Assembly (NCBI GenBank): GCA_958405195.1
Contig: CATYDM010000033.1
Span: 1 to 21,310 of the forward strand
Source: an uncultured Collinsella sp.
GTDB taxonomy: Bacteria; Actinomycetota; Coriobacteriia; Coriobacteriales; Coriobacteriaceae
Direction of reading: 5' to 3'
DNA length: 21,310 nucleotides
Made by a program: the position numbers and the translations under genes. The notes below the pieces were generated by a model. That model searched no databases and had not been told where the DNA came from. It worked only from the letters and a program-made list of their open reading frames with translations. Shown here piece by piece: positions 6,484 through 13,536 of the stretch. The number at the start of each line of letters is the position of its first letter. Position 1 is the stretch's first letter.

Positions 6484-8796
6484 ATGGCTGGTAATCACTT
6501 TAAGGGCAGCGATAGCGGCCGTCCTGCAGTTCCGCCGCGTCCGAACGAGGCTGGTAAGGCCGGCACGCCGGGCGGCGCTGGACAGGGCGGTTCCGGTAAG
6601 CGCGTGTCCCCGGGCGAGACGGCGATGTTTACCGCTCTGTACGAGCAGTCTCAAAAGGCAAAAAAGACCGGCCGTGCAAAAGGGAATGTCTTTGCGGGCG
6701 GTGCAACCTCCGCGTCGCAGCCGAGCGGGGCTCCTTCGGTGCCTGCGAACAACGCAGGTGCTGCCAACGCCGCGAATGCTGCCGGCAACGTTAATGCCGG
6801 CAAGGCCGCCAACAATACTCCTTCTGCCGGTGGCGCGGGGCTTACGGGTAACCTTGGCACGATTTACACCGGCGCCTCCGAGACTGGCACGTTCGCCCGC
6901 CTGGATGATAGCGGTGCCGAGTTTGCGGGCTCGGGTTCCAAGGAAGATTATTACGATTTTGGCTTGAACTACGGTAGCGACGCTTCGTCGAGTTCGACCT
7001 CTGACGGTCTGGTCCGTCATCGCCATCGCAAGGGCGAGCGCAAAAAGCGTCACACCGGCGCCATTATTGCCGCTGTAGTCGCGGTGCTTCTCGTTGCGCT
7101 TGGCGCAAGCGGCTTTATGCTGCTTAACTCGGCAAAGACCGTAAAGAGCGAAGCGAAGGAGGCTGTCGAGATCGTCGGTGGCCTTAAGGACAAGGTCACG
7201 TCGGGCGATTTTTCGACGCTGCCTGACGACGCGAAAAAGATCGATGAGCTCTGCGACAGCATGAAGGCGGAGACCTCGAGCCCGCTGTGGGCGGCGGCTT
7301 CGTTTATCCCGGTGTATGGCAGCGATATCAATGCGGCCCGCACCATGATTGACGCCCTGTCCGATGTCTCGAGCAATGCGCTGGTTCCCATGGCCGACAA
7401 CCTCTCGCAGGCTACGCCCGGCAAGCTGTTCCAGGACGGCATGATTAACGTGTCCGCGCTGCAGGCGGTCGCCGATTCGCTTTCCAGCAGCTCGAAGGTG
7501 TTCAAGAGCGCCAACGAGAAGGTCCAGGGCATTGGCGATACTCATATTTCCCAGGTGACCGAGCTGGTCGATAAGGCCAAGGACGGCTTTGCCACCCTCA
7601 ACGGTGCGGTTGACGCGGCGGAGAAGGTCGCCCCCGTCCTTCCCCAGATGCTCGGCGCCAACGGCCAGACGCGCAACTACCTTATGTACGCCATGAACAA
7701 CGTCGAGATTCGTGCCTGCGGCGGCTTTGGCGGTTCGCAGGGCCTGATTTCGGTCACCGACGGTCAGATGTCGATTGGCGAGTTTGTTCCCTGCATTGCG
7801 CGCAGCAAAGACGAGGCGGTTGAGAGCGTCGACGAAGAAGATGAGACGCTGTTTGGTGACCACAGCAACCTATACATCTCGGGCAACACCTATTCGCCCG
7901 ACTGGCCCCGTAATTCGCAGCGTGTCGCCGCGCTGTGGAAGTCTGAATATGGTCAGGACGTCGATGGCGTCATTGGTATTGATCCGGTATTCCTGCAGTA
8001 TCTGTTGGGCCTCGTGGGTAATGTTTCACTGCCCGACGGTACAGTCGTTGACGGTACTAACGCGGCGAAGGTGCTTATGCATGATGTGTACTGGAACTAT
8101 CCGGTCGAGGAGTCGGACGGCATCTTTGCATCCGTCGCCAGCGCTGCCTTTGACAAGATCCTTGGCGGTATCGGCGACGTCGATGTTGCGAACCTTGTCA
8201 GCGCCGTTGAGCGCGGTGCCGAAGAGGGCCGCCTGATCGCGTGGATGAAAAACGATGACGAGCAGAACGCTATCAAGGAGATGAACATCGACGCCTCACT
8301 GCCCGATCCGGATGACCCGAGTGAAGATCCCGTTGCCGGCGTTTACTTTAACAACCTGAGCTTCTCCAAGCTCGACTGGTACCTGAACGCCGATACGCAG
8401 ATTGGCCAGGGCATCAAGAACGGTGACGGCACGTGCTCGTATCGCATCACCGTTACCCTGACGAACATCATGACGCAGGAGGAGGCAGGTAAGCTGCCCG
8501 ACTACGTAGCGGCCAGTGCGCCTGGGACCTCGCGTGACGATGAGCGCTTGTATGTATCACTGTTTGCGCCGACAGGCGGCAGCATTACCGATCTAACCGT
8601 CGAGGGGACTCAGTTTGGACTGTTCGCTGCCACTTGGCACGGAGTTCCCTGCTATTCAGGAACCGTTGACCTGCATGCTGGCGAGACGACGACGATCACG
8701 TATACGCTGACCACGTCGGCCGAGGCGGGGGACAAGCCGCTTACGCTGCGTCAGACTCCTACATGCCAGGCGGCTCGCGACAGCGCGTCGGCGTAG
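6484..8796 (+). CDS. DUF4012 domain membrane-anchored protein
   Basis: 770 aa from ATG 6484, which has GAGGA 7 nt upstream (the frame is open from 6457). Residues 1-175 are low-complexity, rich in Ala, Asn, Gly and Pro, and probably cytoplasmic. A basic cluster (RHRHRKGERKKRH) precedes one membrane helix at about 190-214. The large outer part contains the DUF4012 hallmark near 388-420, where GQTRNYLMYAMNNVEIRACG and the following GGFGGSQGLISV resemble the family pattern for a conserved Asn/Arg/Gly-Gly block. DUF4012 proteins occur in Actinobacteria and Firmicutes, often near surface polysaccharide genes. Their activity is not established. Here it stands upstream of glmM, but a strong hairpin separates the two. 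Confidence 0.85.
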   Translation: MAGNHFKGSDSGRPAVPPRPNEAGKAGTPGGAGQGGSGKRVSPGETAMFTALYEQSQKAKKTGRAKGNVFAGGATSASQPSGAPSVPANNAGAANAANAAGNVNAGKAANNTPSAGGAGLTGNLGTIYTGASETGTFARLDDSGAEFAGSGSKEDYYDFGLNYGSDASSSSTSDGLVRHRHRKGERKKRHTGAIIAAVVAVLLVALGASGFMLLNSAKTVKSEAKEAVEIVGGLKDKVTSGDFSTLPDDAKKIDELCDSMKAETSSPLWAAASFIPVYGSDINAARTMIDALSDVSSNALVPMADNLSQATPGKLFQDGMINVSALQAVADSLSSSSKVFKSANEKVQGIGDTHISQVTELVDKAKDGFATLNGAVDAAEKVAPVLPQMLGANGQTRNYLMYAMNNVEIRACGGFGGSQGLISVTDGQMSIGEFVPCIARSKDEAVESVDEEDETLFGDHSNLYISGNTYSPDWPRNSQRVAALWKSEYGQDVDGVIGIDPVFLQYLLGLVGNVSLPDGTVVDGTNAAKVLMHDVYWNYPVEESDGIFASVASAAFDKILGGIGDVDVANLVSAVERGAEEGRLIAWMKNDDEQNAIKEMNIDASLPDPDDPSEDPVAGVYFNNLSFSKLDWYLNADTQIGQGIKNGDGTCSYRITVTLTNIMTQEEAGKLPDYVAASAPGTSRDDERLYVSLFAPTGGSITDLTVEGTQFGLFAATWHGVPCYSGTVDLHAGETTTITYTLTTSAEAGDKPLTLRQTPTCQAARDSASA

Positions 8797-8814
8797 GGTT
8801 TTTCTGGTAGCGCA

Positions 8815-8820
8815 GATAAT
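8815..8820 (+). promoter_or_regulatory. Candidate -10 box upstream of the glmM leader hairpin
   Basis: GATAAT (5 of 6 matches to TATAAT). It would start transcription near 8827, placing the 8834-8860 hairpin at the 5' end of glmM mRNA. No convincing -35 is visible, so this is tentative. Confidence 0.3.
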
Positions 8821-8833
8821 CGAGTACCATTTT

Positions 8834-8867
8834 GGGGCGGACAGGCAATCTGTTCGCCCCTATTTTG
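8834..8867 (+). terminator. Strong hairpin with U tract between DUF4012 gene and glmM
   Basis: GGGGCGGACAG (8834-8844) pairs with CTGTTCGCCCC (8850-8860), 11 bp with one G-U and a 5-nt loop, followed by TATTTTG. It has the form of an intrinsic terminator for the DUF4012 transcript. The glmM Shine-Dalgarno (TAAGGAG) begins immediately behind the U tract, so the structure may also act as a glmM leader element. Confidence 0.75.
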
Positions 8868-8879
8868 TAAGGAGAGCGC

Positions 8880-10211
8880 ATGAAGTACTTTGGCACCGAC
8901 GGCTTTCGCGGTGAGGCCAACGTTGGGCTGACGGTAGAGCACGCTTATAAGATTGGCCGTTTTGTGGGCTGGTATTACGGCGCCAACCGCGAGCGCAAGG
9001 CGCGCGTTATCGTGGGCAAGGACACACGTCGCTCGAGTTATATGTTCGAGGCGGCGCTGGTGAGCGGCCTGGTCGCGAGCGGTGCGGACGCCTATATGCT
9101 GCACGTGATCCCCACGCCGGGCGTAGCGCACCAGACCGTGGAAGGCTGCTTCGATTGCGGCATCATGATCAGCGCGAGCCACAACCCGTTTTGCGATAAC
9201 GGCATTAAGCTCGTCAACAGCGACGGCTTTAAGATGGACGAGGACGTACTGGAGCTCATCGAGGACTACATCGATGGCAGGAGCGAGGTGCCGCTGTCCA
9301 CGGGCAACCACATCGGCGCCACGGTGGACTACATGCAGGGCCGCAACCGCTACATTGCTTCGCTCATCGCCAGCGCGAACTTTTCGCTGCAGGGCGTCAA
9401 GATCGGCATCGACTGTGCCAACGGCTCGGCGTCCTCGGTGGCCAAGCCGGTGTTCGACGCGCTCGGCGCCGACGTGCGCGTGATCAACGCCGCACCCGAT
9501 GGCTTTAACATCAACGTCGACTGCGGCTCCACGCATATGGAGCGCCTGCAGCGCCACGTGGTGGAGCAGGGCCTGGACGTGGGCTTTGCCTATGACGGCG
9601 ATGCCGATCGCTGCCTGGCCGTGGACGAGCGCGGTCGCGTGGTAGACGGCGACCAGATCCTGTACGTGTGCGGCGTGTATCTGAACAAGCACGGGCGACT
9701 CTCGGGCGGTACCGTGGTGCCGACGATTGCCAGCAACTTTGGCCTGATCAAGTCGTTGGAGCTTGCCGGTCTGAGCGCCGTGACCAGCGGCGTGGGCGAC
9801 CGTCACGTGTATGCCAAGATGCGCGAGGGCGGCTACAGCCTGGGCGGCGAGCAGACGGGCCATACGATCTTTGGCGATATCGAGCGCACGGGCGACGGCA
9901 TTATGACCTCGCTGCGCGTGATGGAAGTGATTCGCGCCGAGCGTGAGACGCTCTCGCAGCTCACGGCTCCGTGCAAGCTGCTGCCGCAGGCGCAGGTGGC
10001 CGTGCACGTGGCGGACAAGGACGCCGCGCTCGAGAACATGGGCGTGCAGAACGCCATCGCCGAGGCCGAGGCGTCGCTGGCGGGCGAGGGCCGCGTGCTC
10101 GTACGCAAGAGCGGAACCGAGTCGGTTATCCGCGTGCTGGCCGAGGCGCCCGACCAAGCATCTGCCGATGCCGCCATGAAGCGCATCGCCGCCGCGCTGG
10201 AAGCTCTGTAA
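8880..10211 (+). CDS. glmM: Phosphoglucosamine mutase GlmM
   Basis: 443 aa, the usual length. It converts glucosamine-6-phosphate to glucosamine-1-phosphate in the cytoplasm, the second committed step to UDP-GlcNAc for peptidoglycan. The four expected motifs are present: the active-site serine loop ISASHNP (Ser100, phosphorylated in the family), the Mg-binding DGDADR (239-244), the sugar-binding GGEQTGH (322-328; Thr where many enzymes have Ser), and the phosphate-binding RKSGTES (409-415). The N-terminal KYFGTDGFRG is also typical. ATG 8880 has AAGGAG at an ideal distance. It follows the DUF4012 gene across a terminator-like hairpin and is convergent with the M32 peptidase. Confidence 0.97.
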   Translation: MKYFGTDGFRGEANVGLTVEHAYKIGRFVGWYYGANRERKARVIVGKDTRRSSYMFEAALVSGLVASGADAYMLHVIPTPGVAHQTVEGCFDCGIMISASHNPFCDNGIKLVNSDGFKMDEDVLELIEDYIDGRSEVPLSTGNHIGATVDYMQGRNRYIASLIASANFSLQGVKIGIDCANGSASSVAKPVFDALGADVRVINAAPDGFNINVDCGSTHMERLQRHVVEQGLDVGFAYDGDADRCLAVDERGRVVDGDQILYVCGVYLNKHGRLSGGTVVPTIASNFGLIKSLELAGLSAVTSGVGDRHVYAKMREGGYSLGGEQTGHTIFGDIERTGDGIMTSLRVMEVIRAERETLSQLTAPCKLLPQAQVAVHVADKDAALENMGVQNAIAEAEASLAGEGRVLVRKSGTESVIRVLAEAPDQASADAAMKRIAAALEAL

Positions 10212-10247
10212 GGTAGTCATTGGGGACGTTCTTAAACAACTAGGTGG

Positions 10248-10286
10248 AAAGGGGGCGCTGCGGATTGGTTCCGCGGCGTCCCCTTT
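10248..10286. terminator. Stem-loop between convergent glmM and M32 peptidase genes
   Basis: AAAGGGGGCGCTGCGGA (10248-10264) pairs with TTCCGCGGCGTCCCCTTT (10269-10286) with only two G-U pairs, about 17 bp. Its AAA/TTT ends give a short U run on both strands. It lies between two stop codons facing each other, so a two-way terminator is the natural reading. Confidence 0.65.
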
Positions 10287-10308
10287 GCGTTGGCGTGTCG
10301 GTTATGCC

Positions 10309-11892
10309 TTACAGCTCGTAGAGCGTGGTGAACTTGTCCTGCAGGTAGCTGCAGTAGTAGCGGGCATCGAACGCCATGCCGCACGCGCCCTTGATGAGCT
10401 CCGGCGCGTCCTTGGCGCGGCCCCACTGCCAAATGTGCTCGCCCAGCCAGGCCCGGACGGGCGCCAGATCGCCGCTCGCGCAGGCACCGGTAAGGTCGAT
10501 GCCGTCGCGGCACATGGCCGGCACGAACATGGCGTCGTAGGCGCTGCCCAGCGCATAGGTGGGGAAGTAACCAAACGAGCCACCGCTCCAGTGTGTATCC
10601 TGCAGGCACCCGTGCGTGTCGTCAGGAACGGGAATGCCCAGGTACTCGTCCATAAAGCGATTCCAAAGCGCGGGGATATCCTTGGCCGTGGCCTCGCCGG
10701 CAAACAGCATGCGCTCAATCTCGTAGCGCACCATAACGTGCAGCGGATAGGTGAGCTCGTCGGCCTCGGTGCGGATCAACGACGGCTGCGCGATGTTCAC
10801 GGCGCGGTAGAGCGTGTCCTCGTCTACGTTGCCGTAGACCTCGGGCGCGTGGCGGCGCAGCACCTCGAGCAGCGGTCCCATAAAGGCACGGCTGCGGCCT
10901 ACGGTGTTCTCAAAGAAGCGGCTCTGGCTCTCGTGGATGCCCATGGAGGTGCCGCCCTCCAGGCAGGTGCGCGCATAGGCGGGATTGACGCCCAGCTCGT
11001 ACATGGTGTGCCCCGCCTCGTGGATGATGCTGTAGACGTTGGAGATGCAATCGTCCTCGTAGATGTGCGTGGCGATGCGCGCGTCGCCCACCGAGAAGCC
11101 CTCGCTAAACGGATGCTCGGTAAAGGCAAGCGTGGTGTCGTCCAGGTTCAGGCCGACGAGCTTCATAAGGTCAAAGCTCATGGCGCGCTGGGCGGCCTCG
11201 GGCACGCGGGCGTGCAAAAAGTCGGCATCGGGCTGCTGGCCGCGCTCGCCGATGGCGTGCACGAGCGGCACGACCGTCGCCTTGACCTCATCGCAAAACG
11301 CATCGAAGCTCTTGGCGGAAAGGCCGCGCTCGTACTGGTCGAGCCAAACGTCGTATGGGTCGCGCTTGGGGTCCATGAGCTCGGCCTGATGCTTAAGTTG
11401 GGCGACGATTCTATCCACATAGGGCTCAAAGCTCGCCCAGTCGTTGGCCGTCTTGGCCTTGTGCCACACGGCGTCGGCCTCGCAGGTGAGCCTGGTCCAG
11501 GCCTCGGCCTCCTCGGTAGGAATAACGCTTGCCTCGCGCTGGTCGCGGCCGAGCACGCGAATCTCGTCGAGCAGCTGCGGGTCGTCTACGTGTCCGCCTG
11601 CAACCGTCTCGTGCGCTAACGAGCGTACGAGCTCAACGGACTTCTCGCTGGTCAGTAGCTTGTGATGCTCGCCGGCAAGGGTTCCCATGGCGTCGGCGCG
11701 CGCTGCGGCGCCGTTGGCAGGAGCAATCGTCGCTCCATCGAACTCGGCAATCTTGAGCAGGTACTCGCGAGTCCACAGCTTGCCCTCGAGTTTGCGGAAC
11801 TTTTTGACGGCCTTGTCGACTTTAGCGGCCTTGACGCTCTTGGCAGCCTTTGCCACGGCGGCCTTGGCCTTCTTATCGAGTTTCTTTCCCAT
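10309..11892 (-). CDS. M32-family metallocarboxypeptidase (thermostable carboxypeptidase 1 type)
   Basis: 527 aa. It removes C-terminal residues from peptides, is metal-dependent and cytoplasmic. Family motifs: HPF (260-262), HEAGH (291-295, metal ligands), HESQ (320-323, third ligand Glu321), IRTEAD (373-378) and GCLQDTHW (428-435). The DxRxT motif reads DARIA (270-274), with Ala in place of Thr. ATG 11892 has AAGGAT 5-6 nt upstream. The first ~38 residues are a Lys/Ala-rich tail (for example KKAKAAVAKAAKSVKAAK) that catalytic cores of this family do not need; it resembles histone-H1-like tails and may bind nucleic acid or be a disordered linker. The gene is monocistronic, divergent from the pheS leader. 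Confidence 0.93.
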   Translation of the reverse strand: MGKKLDKKAKAAVAKAAKSVKAAKVDKAVKKFRKLEGKLWTREYLLKIAEFDGATIAPANGAAARADAMGTLAGEHHKLLTSEKSVELVRSLAHETVAGGHVDDPQLLDEIRVLGRDQREASVIPTEEAEAWTRLTCEADAVWHKAKTANDWASFEPYVDRIVAQLKHQAELMDPKRDPYDVWLDQYERGLSAKSFDAFCDEVKATVVPLVHAIGERGQQPDADFLHARVPEAAQRAMSFDLMKLVGLNLDDTTLAFTEHPFSEGFSVGDARIATHIYEDDCISNVYSIIHEAGHTMYELGVNPAYARTCLEGGTSMGIHESQSRFFENTVGRSRAFMGPLLEVLRRHAPEVYGNVDEDTLYRAVNIAQPSLIRTEADELTYPLHVMVRYEIERMLFAGEATAKDIPALWNRFMDEYLGIPVPDDTHGCLQDTHWSGGSFGYFPTYALGSAYDAMFVPAMCRDGIDLTGACASGDLAPVRAWLGEHIWQWGRAKDAPELIKGACGMAFDARYYCSYLQDKFTTLYEL

Positions 11893-12011
11893 ACCGCATC
11901 CTTAATCTCGCAGGCCGAGCGCCGCAGGCGGGTGCACGGCCAGTTTGCACAGCTACCTGCCTTGTACCCAGCGCGAACAAAACGGAACGCGGCGATGCGC
12001 TCGCGAAATGT

Positions 12012-12019
12012 GTTATCCT
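12012..12019 (+). promoter_or_regulatory. Candidate extended -10 for the pheST T-box transcript
   Basis: TG-T-TATCCT (12011-12019) is an extended -10 that would start transcription about 12026, just before the first T-box helix at 12031. The -35 region is poor, as is common with an extended -10. Confidence 0.4.
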
Positions 12020-12028
12020 ATAGCCCAA

Positions 12029-12311
12029 TGCGTTGACGGAGAGGGTTTTGCCCGCCGTGTCGCCGGCAAGAGAGGGAAGGTCATGGGCTGCAAGCCTTCC
12101 TGCGGTGGCAAGGGCCAAGCGTTCACTCCCGAGCAGCGACCTCAACGGGCGCGCGGCCAGCGGCGGCGATGTCCCCAGTAGGGAAGCCGTGAGCCTCGCG
12201 ACAAGGGGCAAAGAGTGGGCGCGGCGGGCCAGACATCCGTCGGGTCAAACAAGGTGGTACCGCGGAATTCAACCGTCCTTGGGCAATGCACATGCCCGAG
12301 GACGGTTTTTT
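12029..12311 (+). ncRNA. T-box riboswitch (tRNA-Phe sensing) leader of pheST
   Basis: The conserved AAGGTGGTACCGCGG lies at 12251-12265. The antiterminator forms from CAAGG (12250-12254) with CCTTG (12277-12281) and GCGG (12262-12265) with CCGT (12273-12276), leaving the TGGTACC bulge that pairs with the tRNA ACCA end; U at the fourth position fits an A discriminator. Stem I is closed by CGTTGA (12031-12036) with TCAACG (12142-12147), and carries the distal AGAGAGGGAAGG...GGCTGCAAGCC motif near 12070-12095. The best specifier is TTC at 12122-12124, in the context TTCACTCC, which reads phenylalanine. Uncharged tRNA-Phe would favour the antiterminator and switch on pheST. Confidence 0.93.
12271..12311 (+). 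terminator. T-box terminator hairpin
   Basis: CCGTCCTTGGGCA (12273-12285) pairs with TGCCCGAGGACGG (12293-12305), 13 bp with one G-U, followed by six T. Its left arm contains the CCGTCCTTG needed for the antiterminator, so the two structures exclude each other. Confidence 0.93.
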
Positions 12312-12396
12312 GTTACCGAACCGGGCCGCGCATCCGCAGCATCGGGCGGCGTCAGCCGTCCCGGAGCACGGATGCGCGAGAGATGAAAGGGAAGAC

Positions 12397-13473
12397 ATGA
12401 GTCTGATTGATGATCTGGTCAAACTCGAGGAAGAGGCCAAGGAGCTCGTCGCCGGCGCCGACGACGCCGCCAAGCTCGAGGCCGCGCGCGTTGAGCTGCT
12501 CGGCCGCAAGGGCCGTATCACCGGCCTGATGCGCATGATGGGCAAGCTCGCCCCCGAGGATCGTCCCATGATGGGCAAACGCGCCAACGAGATGCGCCAG
12601 CTGATCGAGGGCATGCTCGACGAGCGTACCACCGAGATGAAGGCCGCTGCCCTCAAACACGCACTCGAGCACGAGGCCGTCGACATCACGCTGCCGGGCA
12701 TCCGTCCGCAGATCGGTCACCAGCACCTGATCAAGCAGATCATCGAGGAGGCCGAGGATATCTTCTGCGGTATCGGCTACACCGTCGAGTCCGGCCCCAT
12801 GGTCGATACCTCCTACTACAACTTCACCGCGCTCAACGCGCCCATGGATCACCCGAGCCGCTCGGCTCGCGACACGTTCTATGTGGTCGACAACAACCCC
12901 GGCAGCGTCGCGCATCCCGAGGCTCACGCTCACGGCGAGTCCGACGTACTGCTGCGCACCCAGACCTCGGGCGTGCAGATCCACACCATGGAGTCGCAGA
13001 AGCCGCCCATCTACATGATCTGCCCGGGCACCGTCTACCGTCCCGACACGGCCGACGCCTGCCACCTGCCGCAGTTCAACCAGATTGAGGGCCTGGTCGT
13101 CGACGAGGGCATCACCTTTGGCGATCTTAAGGGCACGCTCGACCACTTTGTTAAGTGCATGTTTGGCGAGGACCGCAAGACGCGCTACCGCCCGCATTTC
13201 TTCCCCTTCACCGAGCCTTCTTGCGAGGTGGACGTGAGCTGCCACGTCTGCGGCGGCAAGGGCTGCAACTTCTGCAAGCACAGCGGATGGATCGAGATCC
13301 TGGGCTGCGGCATGGTCGACCCCAACGTCCTGATCAACTGCGGCATCGACCCCGAGAAGTACACCGGCTTCGCCTTTGGTATTGGCGCCGAGCGCGTCGC
13401 GGCACTGCGCTACGACCTGCCCGACCTGCGCACGTTGATGACTGGTGACATGAGGTTCTTGAACCAGTTCTAG
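12397..13473 (+). CDS. pheS: Phenylalanyl-tRNA synthetase alpha subunit
   Basis: 358 aa. Catalytic subunit of the alpha2beta2 enzyme that charges tRNA-Phe. The frame is open from 12286 inside the T-box, but ATG 12397 with AAAGGGAAG upstream begins the family's N-terminal coiled coil (about 1-90, tRNA contact). The class II core follows, with LLRTQTSGVQIHTM, FNQIEGLVV, motif 2 RYRPHFFPFTEPSCEVDV near 262-278 and motif 3 FAFGIGAERVAAL near 323-335. A short insertion, CHVCGGKGCNFC, has four cysteines; it occurs in many bacterial PheS and may hold zinc. It is 63 bp upstream of pheT and controlled by the T-box. Confidence 0.98.
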   Translation: MSLIDDLVKLEEEAKELVAGADDAAKLEAARVELLGRKGRITGLMRMMGKLAPEDRPMMGKRANEMRQLIEGMLDERTTEMKAAALKHALEHEAVDITLPGIRPQIGHQHLIKQIIEEAEDIFCGIGYTVESGPMVDTSYYNFTALNAPMDHPSRSARDTFYVVDNNPGSVAHPEAHAHGESDVLLRTQTSGVQIHTMESQKPPIYMICPGTVYRPDTADACHLPQFNQIEGLVVDEGITFGDLKGTLDHFVKCMFGEDRKTRYRPHFFPFTEPSCEVDVSCHVCGGKGCNFCKHSGWIEILGCGMVDPNVLINCGIDPEKYTGFAFGIGAERVAALRYDLPDLRTLMTGDMRFLNQF

Positions 13474-13536
13474 AACGCTTTCTTCTTAGTTGCAGTTTCC
13501 GGCTCAAAGCCGCATTTATGAAAGGAGACCAGTTAG

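Noticed and set aside
8751..10220. 489-residue open frame antisense to glmM
   Set aside because: It mirrors the codon pattern of glmM, has no ribosome binding site and resembles no protein; high-GC genes often leave such antisense frames.
10285..11619. 444-residue plus-strand frame antisense to the M32 peptidase
   Set aside because: The opposite strand encodes every M32 motif; this frame is repetitive in composition and begins inside the terminator stem-loop.
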